The notes under the pieces are model-generated. The model was not told the origin of the DNA and did no database searches. It saw only the letters and a list, made by a program, of their open reading frames with translations. Below are positions 37,924 through 46,168 of a stretch of 64,000 nucleotides of DNA, piece by piece. The stretch is taken from the NCBI RefSeq assembly GCF_003014495.1, contig NZ_PYGC01000014.1:44282-108281 (forward strand), written 5' to 3'. Made by a program: the position numbers and the translations under genes. The first letter of the stretch is position 1; every line of letters starts with the position of its first letter. Source of the DNA: Prolixibacter denitrificans. Lineage in GTDB: Bacteria > Bacteroidota > Bacteroidia > Bacteroidales > Prolixibacteraceae.

Positions 37924-39714
37924 TTACATCCGTTCAGGAACTTCGATTCCCAAGAGTGAGAAACCATTCTTAATGGTCTGACCGACGGTTCGGGCCAGCA
38001 CCAACCGGAAAGAACGTACCGTTTCGTCCGGTTCATTCATGATGCTGTAATCATGGTAAAACTGGTTGAACTCTTTCACCAGATCATACACATAGTTGGC
38101 GACAATCGCAGGACTATGGTTATCGCCGGCTTCCTTAACAACAAACTGGAAACGGTTAACTGCTTTTACCAGCTCAATTTCCTTGGCATTGCAATTTATG
38201 GACGGTGCTACCATCGGAATATCGATTCCTGAATCGACGGCTTTGCGCAGTACACTCTGAATTCGTGCATATGTATATTGAATGAAAGGACCGGTATTTC
38301 CGTTAAAATCGATGGATTCTTCCGGATTGAAGAGCATATTTTTACGCGGATCAACTTTCAGTATGAAGTACTTTAACGCGCCGAGCGCTACAATCCGGTA
38401 AATGTTCTTTTTCTCTTCTTCCGAATAGCCGTCCAGCTTGCCCAGCTCTTCCGATACTTTACGTGCAACGTCTATCATCTCTTCTACCAGGTCGTCGGCA
38501 TCTACTACAGTTCCTTCGCGCGATTTCATTTTCCCGTGAGGAAGCTCGACCATTCCGTAGGAGAAGTGATACAGGTCTTTCCCCCACTCATATCCCAGCT
38601 TATCTAACAAAATCGCCAATACCTGGAAGTGATAATTCTGCTCGTTCCCAACCACATAAATCATGTGATTGATATCGTAATCCTGGTAACGCATTTTGGC
38701 GGTACCGATATCCTGGGTCATGTAAACCGATGTACCGTCGGAGCGCAACAGAATTTTTTCGTCCAAGCCTTCGGCCGATAAATCTGCCCATACCGAACCA
38801 TCTTCGCGACGATAAAAATATCCTTCGTCCAAGCCGCGTACTACTTCATCACGACCAATCAGGTAAGTATCAGATTCGTAATATATTTTGTCAAAATCAA
38901 CACCCAACAGTTTGTAAGTCTCGTCGAATCCCTGGTAAACCCAGCCGTTCATATTTTCCCACAGCTGACGGATTTCCGGGTCGTTCGCTTCCCACTTGCG
39001 AAGCATATCACGAGCAGCCTGAATAGATGGCGCTTTGTCCTTGGCCTCGTCCTCCGACATACCACCGGCAACCAGCTCCGCAATTTCCTTTTTATATAAC
39101 TGGTCGAATTTCACATAGTATTCTCCTACCAGGTGATCACCTTTTTTTCCCGATGAAGCCGGTGTTTCACCATTTCCCAGCGTCTTCCAGGCATACATCG
39201 ATTTGCAGATATGAATACCACGGTCGTTAACAATGTTGGTTTTCACTACCTTGTTTCCATTGGCCTTCATAATTTCGCTAATCGAGAAACCAAGGAGATT
39301 GTTACGGATGTGTCCCAGATGCAATGGTTTATTGGTATTTGGCGAGGAATACTCAATCATCACCAACTCCGACTCGTCGGTAACCGGAGAAAATCCGTAC
39401 AGCTCATCTCCAGCCGCCTCATTGAGCTGATTAATCCAGTAGCTACCGTCAATAACCAGGTTCAGAAAGCCTTTCACAACATTGAAACCGGCGATTTCAC
39501 TCACTTCCGCAGCCAACAAATTTCCCAACTCCTCGCCTGTCTGTTCAGGAGATTTCTTTGAAAACCGAAGAAAAGGGAAAACCACAACGGTTTTATCGCC
39601 TTCAAAATCCTTACGGGTATTCTGAATTTGTATCTGGTCGGGATCTACTTTCTGACTGTAAAGTTTCTCAATCGCCTCAACGACTTTATCTCTGATGATG
39701 ATTTCAATATCCAT
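37924..39714 (-). CDS. argS: Arginyl-tRNA synthetase, 596 aa
   Basis: Class I tRNA synthetase: N-terminal tRNA D-loop domain, catalytic core with the HIGH-type motif HLGHIRNN in SSPNTNKPLHLGHIRNNLLG, the KMSK-like stretch GKMKSREGTVV, and the C-terminal DALR-type helical domain ending NGFSLLGIEVPERM. Length is normal. The ATG at 39714 (MDIEIIIRDKVVEAI) is used; the earlier in-frame TTG at 39732 is not convincing. Confidence 0.95.
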   Translation of the reverse strand: MDIEIIIRDKVVEAIEKLYSQKVDPDQIQIQNTRKDFEGDKTVVVFPFLRFSKKSPEQTGEELGNLLAAEVSEIAGFNVVKGFLNLVIDGSYWINQLNEAAGDELYGFSPVTDESELVMIEYSSPNTNKPLHLGHIRNNLLGFSISEIMKANGNKVVKTNIVNDRGIHICKSMYAWKTLGNGETPASSGKKGDHLVGEYYVKFDQLYKKEIAELVAGGMSEDEAKDKAPSIQAARDMLRKWEANDPEIRQLWENMNGWVYQGFDETYKLLGVDFDKIYYESDTYLIGRDEVVRGLDEGYFYRREDGSVWADLSAEGLDEKILLRSDGTSVYMTQDIGTAKMRYQDYDINHMIYVVGNEQNYHFQVLAILLDKLGYEWGKDLYHFSYGMVELPHGKMKSREGTVVDADDLVEEMIDVARKVSEELGKLDGYSEEEKKNIYRIVALGALKYFILKVDPRKNMLFNPEESIDFNGNTGPFIQYTYARIQSVLRKAVDSGIDIPMVAPSINCNAKEIELVKAVNRFQFVVKEAGDNHSPAIVANYVYDLVKEFNQFYHDYSIMNEPDETVRSFRLVLARTVGQTIKNGFSLLGIEVPERM

Positions 39715-39922
39715 ATCCGGGTAATTTGTCAATTCCGTTTTTCGAACCGCAAAGATAGAAAACCACCATGAAATTTCCTTCCGGGAAATGTGACTGATTG
39801 CCGCCAGCCGCCATAATATGACACAAAGTTAAAGTTGGACGGAGTCGTCGTCAGAAAAGCGGGTTAACAGAAAAGCAATTTTCGGGTTGTTTCTAAAAGT
39901 CATTCGCTTTTACTTTACCCTC

Positions 39923-40768
39923 ATGGATACGTATGAAATCATTGCCCGGGCACTTGGCTACATTCGCGATCACGCCAACCGACAGCCGTCACTCGACGAC
40001 ATTGCTGCCAGTGCCAACATAAGTCCTTATCATTTTCAACGGTTATTCACCGAATGGGCCGGAATCAGTCCTAAAAAATTTCTGCAGTATCTTACACTCA
40101 ACTACGCTAAACGCTGCCTGAAGGAAAACCGTTCGCTGTTTGATACGGCTCACCAAACAGGCCTGTCAGGAACTGGTCGCCTGCACGACCTTTTTATAAA
40201 CCTCGAAGGCATGACGCCGGGAGAATATAAAAATGGTGGCGAAAACCTCACCATTTACTTTAGTGTTCAATCTTCTCCTTACGGAGAATTTGTCGTGGCT
40301 TCAACCGACCGCGGCGTTTGCAACCTGTTTTTCATTGACGATGAAAACCCGGCAACATTACTTGAAAAAGAATGGTCGTCGGCCCGACTTATTGAAGAAG
40401 AACAGCCAATTCACAGGCAGGTAAGCGCTTTTCTATTTCAGGAAAAGCCGAACGGCCCCATTGCTTTGCGACTAAAAGGAACGTCATTTCAACTAAAAGT
40501 GTGGCAGGCTTTACTGCAAATACCTGAAGGAACACTGACCAGCTATGGAGTTATTGCCGACCACCTCGATACTCCGTCGGCTCAAAGAGCTGTCGGAACA
40601 GCCATTGGGAGAAACCCGGTAGGATACCTTATTCCTTGTCACCGGGTCATTAAAAGCATGGGCGAAACAGGAGGCTACCGCTGGAACCCGGTTCGCAAAC
40701 AAGCCATGATTGGACGGGAAGCAGCACAAACTGATCAAGATTTGGAAGGACAACAAACGCTATTTTGA
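39923..40768 (+). CDS. AraC-type HTH fused to O6-methylguanine-DNA methyltransferase (Ada-like), 281 aa
   Basis: AraC-type DNA-binding domain (about 1-104, SLDDIAASANISPYHFQRLFTEWAGISPKKFLQYLTLNYAKRCL) followed by a methyltransferase domain (about 115-265) with the acceptor Cys239 in PCHRVI and PVGYLIPCHRVIKSMGETGGYRW. It removes O6-methyl groups from guanine. The Zn-binding Ada N-domain, which senses methylphosphotriesters, is absent, so any regulation would need another signal, perhaps the alkylated acceptor itself. The start is the ATG at 39923 rather than the upstream TTG at 39887. Confidence 0.9.
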   Translation: MDTYEIIARALGYIRDHANRQPSLDDIAASANISPYHFQRLFTEWAGISPKKFLQYLTLNYAKRCLKENRSLFDTAHQTGLSGTGRLHDLFINLEGMTPGEYKNGGENLTIYFSVQSSPYGEFVVASTDRGVCNLFFIDDENPATLLEKEWSSARLIEEEQPIHRQVSAFLFQEKPNGPIALRLKGTSFQLKVWQALLQIPEGTLTSYGVIADHLDTPSAQRAVGTAIGRNPVGYLIPCHRVIKSMGETGGYRWNPVRKQAMIGREAAQTDQDLEGQQTLF

Positions 40769-41031
40769 CCTGAGAAACGCATTTTATTTTTATTTAGATT
40801 AAAATAAGATAAAAATTACCTTCTCTGTTTCAATGTCAATATTTACAATCAACAGCCATAATCCAACCATTTCACCCATTTACACCTTAATTTTTCCTGT
40901 TTTTAGTTCATTTTTCATAATTTTAAGCTCATGTAGAATGGCACTATGTGACTTCAATACTTGATTGTTATTTTTATTCAATATAAATTAAGGCTTTTTC
41001 CGAAATCCAAACACTATTAAAATAAGATCGC

Positions 41032-42945
41032 ATGGTACCAAAAATTCATTCCTTAGGAGGTTACATTCACGAATGTCAAAAAGGAATAGCCAACCCCGAA
41101 GCATTCTGGAATCAGGTTGCTGAATCGTTTTTCTGGAGAAAACGTTGGGATAAAACTGTTGACTGGGATTTCAAAAAACCCGAAATCAAATGGTTCATCA
41201 ACGGAAAGCTCAACATCACAGAAAACATCTTCGAGAAGAACCTGTATACCCACGCCAATTTGCCTGCTATCATCTGGGAACCCAATGACCCGAAAGAAGA
41301 AAATCGCGTACTGACCTACAAAGAATTACTGGCCGAAGTCAACATGTTTGCCAATGCCCTAAAGCGACTTGGAGTGCGCAAGGGTGACCGGGTAGCGCTT
41401 TACATGCCCATGGTACCTGAATTAGCCGTTGGAATGCTGGCTTGTGCCCGCATTGGCGCCATTCACTCTGTTGTTTTCGCCGGATTTTCGGCACAATCAC
41501 TTGCTGATCGGATTAATGATGCCGGAGCTACGGTATTATTAACCGCTGATGGTGGATACCGCGGTTCCAAAGTTACCCCGTTGAAAGACATCGCAGATGA
41601 CGCGCTAAAGCACTGTCCTACGATAAAAAACACTGTTGTCTTCAAACGGACCGGTTCATCAGTTAACATGAAGGAGGGGCGCGATATCTGGTGGCATGAT
41701 GTTATTCATGGCGAACCGGCACACTGTGAGCCGGAAGAAATGGATGCAGAAGATGAACTTTTCATCTTATATACGTCCGGTTCAACCGGAAAACCCAAAG
41801 GAATTGTCCACACGACCGGTGGATATATGGTTTATTCGGCCTATACTTTTAAAAATGTTTTCCAGTACGATCCGGGCGATGTTTATTTCTGTACGGCAGA
41901 TATTGGCTGGATTACCGGGCACTCGTACATCGTTTACGGACCGCTGCTGAATGGTGCACAAACACTCATGTTCGAAGGAGTTCCTTCCTGGCCCGATGCC
42001 GGCCGTTTCTGGGACATTGTAGCCAAATACAAGGTGAACCAGTTTTACACTGCGCCTACTGCTATTCGTGCATTGCTTGCTAAAGGACCAGAGTTCATCG
42101 AGGGTAAACGACTCGAGTCATTGAAGGTTTTGGGAACGGTAGGTGAACCCATTAACGAAGAGGCCTGGCACTGGTACCATGACCACATTGGGAAAAACCG
42201 CTGCCCCATTGTTGATACCTGGTGGCAAACCGAAACCGGTGGCATCATGATTAGCCCGATTGCAGGCGTAACGCCAACGAAACCTTCGTTTGCCACGATG
42301 CCAATGCCAGGAGTACAGCCCGTTGTTGTCGACAACCAGGGAAATGAGCTGGTCGGCAACAGTGTAGAAGGAAACCTTTGTATCAAATACCCGTGGCCGG
42401 GAATGCTTCGTACCATCTGGGGTGACCATAAGCGAATGAAAGAAACCTATTTCTCCCGGTTCGAAAATATGTATTTCACCGGTGATGGTGTCAAACGCGA
42501 TGAAGATGGCTATTACCGAATTCTCGGTCGTGTCGATGATGTAATCAACGTATCCGGTCACCGCCTTGGAACCGCTGAAATTGAAAATGCCATCAACGAG
42601 CACCCGCTGGTAAACGAATCAGCCGTAGTTGGTTATCCTCACGCTATTAAAGGACAGGGAATTTATGCCTTTGTTGTTTGCGGTGAACTGTCGACCGGAG
42701 GTGAAGATGGTATCCGCAATTCAATTATGAAAGGGGTTACCAAAATCATTGGTCCGATTGCCAAACCCGACATTATTCAGTTGGTTCCGGGCTTACCCAA
42801 AACCCGTTCAGGTAAGATTATGCGGAGAATTTTACGGAAAATTGCGGAAGGCGATGCCTCTAATCTCGGCGATATTACCACGCTGCTCGACGAGGAAGTT
42901 GTCGACCAAATCATCGATGGCGCGTTGGTTGATGTGAAAAGATAA
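41032..42945 (+). CDS. acs: Acetyl-CoA synthetase, 637 aa
   Basis: Makes acetyl-CoA from acetate, ATP and CoA. Motifs: [42 protein letters not shown], the AMP-binding loop [61 protein letters not shown] and the acetylatable lysine of [13 protein letters not shown]. Length is typical. It is preceded by a 260-base AT-rich gap and followed by a terminator. It would serve acetate uptake into central metabolism. Confidence 0.95.
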   Translation: [637 protein letters not shown]

Positions 42946-42966
42946 TTCTGAACACCTCATAAAACA

Positions 42967-42998
42967 AAAGCCGGAGTTTAAACAGCTCCGGCTTTTTT
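42967..42998. terminator. Terminator after acs, shared with the convergent pcm gene
   Basis: GCCGGAG..CTCCGGC stem (42970-42992) followed by six T on the plus strand and preceded by AAAA, so it works in both directions between the convergent acs and pcm-like genes. Confidence 0.85.
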
Positions 42999-43015
42999 GC
43001 TTTTAACAATATTTT

Positions 43016-43705
43016 TTATTCCCGCTGCAGCGGAACAAACTGAACCGTCGCGAGGTTTTTCCTCTTGATTCGACCGTTTCGCTTGATTAGCAACACCAGT
43101 TGCTGAAAACTTCCGGGCTGGCCAACCGGCATAATCAAGCGCCCGTTTTCTGCTAACTGGTCAATCAGCGGACGGGGAACATGATCGCCGGCTGCAGTAA
43201 CCAAAATTATATCGAAAGGCGCATGCTCCGGCCAACCACGATAACCGTCACCCTGTTTCGGGACAACATTGTCGTAATGATGTTCGGCCAGCACTTTCGC
43301 TGCGTGCCGGGCTAAGCCGGGAATTAGTTCGATCGTATAAACTGAATCAACAATTTCGGCGAGCACCGCTGCCTGATAACCGGACCCTGTTCCAATTTCC
43401 AGAGCTCTCTTCCCTTTCGAAGGTTTTGTTTTTTCGGTCATCAAAGCCACAATGTAGGGTTGCGAGATAGTTTGTCCGTAACCGATGGAAAGCGGGGAAT
43501 CTCTATACGCCTGATCGCGGTAGGCATCAGGAACAAAATCCTGTCGAGGGACTTTGCGCATCGCCCGGATAGTCGGCCCGTCATTGATACCACGTGCAAT
43601 GATTTGCTTCTTCACCATTTCCATTCGCTTGGCCTCAAAATCTTCCTGGGCACAGGCCATCAATGGAAAAATAAATATCAGTAGTAGTATGGCTATTAGC
43701 TTCAT
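43016..43705 (-). CDS. pcm: Exported protein-L-isoaspartate O-methyltransferase, 229 aa
   Basis: Methylates abnormal isoaspartyl residues so that proteins can be repaired. Family marks: SIGYGQTISQPYIVALMTE and the SAM-binding ALEIGTGSGYQAAVLAE, then VYTIELIPGLA. The N-terminus is a signal peptide (LLLIFIFPLMACAQEDF) with a lipobox-like L-M-A-C, so the enzyme is directed outside the cytoplasm, unlike E. coli Pcm. This would require SAM there or a quirk of targeting. The start at 43705 gives the whole signal; a shorter start would remove it. Confidence 0.85.
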   Translation of the reverse strand: MKLIAILLLIFIFPLMACAQEDFEAKRMEMVKKQIIARGINDGPTIRAMRKVPRQDFVPDAYRDQAYRDSPLSIGYGQTISQPYIVALMTEKTKPSKGKRALEIGTGSGYQAAVLAEIVDSVYTIELIPGLARHAAKVLAEHHYDNVVPKQGDGYRGWPEHAPFDIILVTAAGDHVPRPLIDQLAENGRLIMPVGQPGSFQQLVLLIKRNGRIKRKNLATVQFVPLQRE

Positions 43706-44009
43706 TCTATTTCATTTTGTGTTAAAATACGGAATTTCGTTCTGGGAATCAAACCTTGATTACCACTCAGAAACATGGGTTTCAGGTTAAACTTCCGGTC
43801 TGTAAATTCCTTTGAAACTAAGGTTTTCTGTTCATTTCATCAGTATAATCCATCAAAGAATAATTACATTATCGACGGTTGTAAAAACTATTTTCTGAAC
43901 TAAAAATAAGTCTTCTTTCCCAAACCCGTTTTCTCAAAAATTCCAATTATGCCATTAAGAGTTATCATTCTTCACTAACTTAACACGCCTAAATCTAAAA
44001 CAGACGAGA
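43706..44009. other. Gene-free gap
   Basis: A 304-base region between the divergent pcm-like gene and the racemase-like gene. It holds no ORF of note, no hairpin that I can defend and no RNA gene that I recognise. Both neighbours probably take their promoters from it. Confidence 0.4.
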
Positions 44010-44699
44010 GTGAAAACAATTGGACTTTTTGGCGGAACCGGTTGGGTTTCCACATTGGAATATTACCGTTACCTGAATCAGGGAATGAACAAACGACTTG
44101 GCGGCTTGAGTTCTGCACGCATTTTTATGCACTCAGTCAATTTTGCCGAATTAAATGAGCTAAAGGAAAAAGGACCGCAGGAAGTTTATAATTACATCAA
44201 GGACAACTTATTGAAACTGGTTGAAGCAGGAGCTGACTTTGTAATGCTGGGAGCTAACACGCTGCACATGCACGCAGAAAAACTGACAGCTGAACTTCCG
44301 GTTCCTCTGCTCCACATTGCCGATGCCACGGGCGAAGCCATCAAGACGAAAGGTTTTCAGAAAGTTGGATTGTTGGGCACCATGCGAACAATGGAGAAAG
44401 ACTTCTACAAGAAGCGCCTGGCTGAACACGGAATTGAAGTACTGGTTCCGGAAAAGGAAGAACGCGAATTCATCGACCATGTTATCTGGCACGAACTGGA
44501 AAAAGAAATATTTAGCGATACTTCGAAAAATCGTTTTCTTGAAATCATGAACACCCTGGCTGAAAAAGGTGCCGAAGGAATGATTCTCGGTTGTACCGAA
44601 ATACCGCTGTTGATCCGTCAGGAAGATACCGGACTGGAACTCTTCGATACACTAAAAATTCATGCAAAAGCGGCTGTGGAATTTGCGTTGAAAGATTGA
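44010..44699 (+). CDS. Aspartate/glutamate racemase-family protein, 229 aa
   Basis: The family fold is clear: IGLFGGTGWVSTLEYYRYLNQGMNKRLGG at the start and LGCTEIPLLI with Cys195 near the end. The first catalytic position, normally Cys (or Thr in YgeA) just before Asn-Thr, is Ala82 in LGANTLHMH. Two-Cys racemases need both, so this member may be single-residue, altered in substrate, or inactive. Begins at a GTG (44010). Alone on the strand; followed by the FemAB-like gene after 136 bases. Confidence 0.75.
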   Translation: MKTIGLFGGTGWVSTLEYYRYLNQGMNKRLGGLSSARIFMHSVNFAELNELKEKGPQEVYNYIKDNLLKLVEAGADFVMLGANTLHMHAEKLTAELPVPLLHIADATGEAIKTKGFQKVGLLGTMRTMEKDFYKKRLAEHGIEVLVPEKEEREFIDHVIWHELEKEIFSDTSKNRFLEIMNTLAEKGAEGMILGCTEIPLLIRQEDTGLELFDTLKIHAKAAVEFALKD

Positions 44700-44835
44700 T
44701 AAGACGACAGAGTATTAGCTTAAAACGTCTAACTGACTCAGACAACATTCCGTTTAAAAACGTTTAACAAACAGGTAATTACCAACAATTTTTCATTGTC
44801 TTAAAATTGCCTTTTCTTTGCGGCCAAAAAGCGGA

Positions 44836-45969
44836 ATGCACATTGACATTGAACCGAAATATACGGAGCAAATCAAACCTGCAGCTGTACCGCAGCAAAC
44901 GGCTTTTTGGGCCAAAGTGAAAGAAAATCTGGGCTACGAAACCCGCGCCTTCGATATCAAAATTCCACAGTCGGAACTCAGCGTTGATAATTCTCCTTCG
45001 AACCAGCTAAAGCACGTAACCGACGATTTGCTGGTAGTTATGCAGCAAGTAGGGGCAGACCATCAGGTTGCTTACATTCCTTATGGACCGCTCGTGAACC
45101 CGGATGAAGATATTCGCGGATTGTACCTCGAAGAGCTATCCGAAAGCATCCGTCCGTTTTTGCCATCGAACACCATTCTTATCCGCTACGATTTGATTTG
45201 GGAATCGCCATGGGCCGACGATGAAAACCGGTTCAACGACCGGGATGACTGGCTGGGACCGCCGGAACCACACTACCAGGAAATGCGCGTTAACTTCAAC
45301 ACCCACAACTGGAACCTGCGCAAAGCTCCGTCGGATTTACTCCCCTCTCACACCATTTTTCTGGACCTGAACCACAATCAGGATACTCTGCTTCAGCGAA
45401 TGAAGCCCAAAACCCGCTACAACATTCGCCTGTCGAAACGCAAAGGTGTGGAAGTAAAAGAGGTCAGCTTCGATAATCTCCCGGTCTGGTACGATTTGTA
45501 CCGGCAAACTGCTATCCGCAACGGCATTGTTCTCGATGATATCAGCTATTTCCGTACCGTGCTCGAAACACAGGCATCCGATACCAACTCGCCCGCCGAT
45601 GTGCATATGCTCCTGGCCGAATCAGACGGTGTTCCGTTGGCAGGTATGTTTCTGGTCATCACCGGAAAAAGAGCCACCTACCTGTACGGCGCTTCATCTT
45701 CTCACAACCGGAACATGATGGCTACTTATGCATTACAATGGGAGGCCATTAAAATTGCACGGCAGAAAGGCTGCACAGAATATGACATGTTTGGTGTAGC
45801 TCCTACTCCGGAGCCATCACATCCCATGCATGGTCTATATCGATTTAAGACGGGATTCGGCGGCGATTTGTACCACCGGATGGGTTGTTGGGACTATCCA
45901 TTAAATGAAGAACAATACAAGTTATTCATGATGGCGGAACGCAATGCCCAGGGATACCACATCCGTTAA
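44836..45969 (+). CDS. FemAB/FemX-like aminoacyltransferase, 377 aa
   Basis: Double GNAT-like fold of the FemABX family, which adds amino acids to lipid II peptides. Visible: TAFWAKVKENLGYETRAFDI, YIPYGPLVNPDEDIRGLYLEELSESIRPFL, KAPSDLLPSHTIFLDLNHNQDTLLQRMKPKTRYNIRLSKRKGVEVKE, and GVPLAGMFLVITGKRATYLYGASSSHNRNMMATYALQWEAIKIARQKGCTEYDMFGVAP. Length is close to Weissella FemX. ATG 44836 (MHIDIEPKYTEQI) is used because the earlier TTG is outside the pattern. Role is likely cell-wall or similar amide-bond formation. Confidence 0.83.
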   Translation: MHIDIEPKYTEQIKPAAVPQQTAFWAKVKENLGYETRAFDIKIPQSELSVDNSPSNQLKHVTDDLLVVMQQVGADHQVAYIPYGPLVNPDEDIRGLYLEELSESIRPFLPSNTILIRYDLIWESPWADDENRFNDRDDWLGPPEPHYQEMRVNFNTHNWNLRKAPSDLLPSHTIFLDLNHNQDTLLQRMKPKTRYNIRLSKRKGVEVKEVSFDNLPVWYDLYRQTAIRNGIVLDDISYFRTVLETQASDTNSPADVHMLLAESDGVPLAGMFLVITGKRATYLYGASSSHNRNMMATYALQWEAIKIARQKGCTEYDMFGVAPTPEPSHPMHGLYRFKTGFGGDLYHRMGCWDYPLNEEQYKLFMMAERNAQGYHIR

Positions 45970-46168
45970 TCTTCAGACAAATACAACACAAAACCGTAAG
46001 TTTTAACATATTTATTGAAAAATATGGGCTTTGCATTTGTTATACCTGAAAACAAACCAACAATTTTTTCCTAATTTTAGCCCGAAAACGTAAAAAATGG
46101 CTCGCCTTTTAAAAGGCAAAACAGGCAATTATAAACTGAATAACGAACAAAAGTAAGAAGTCGCAAAA

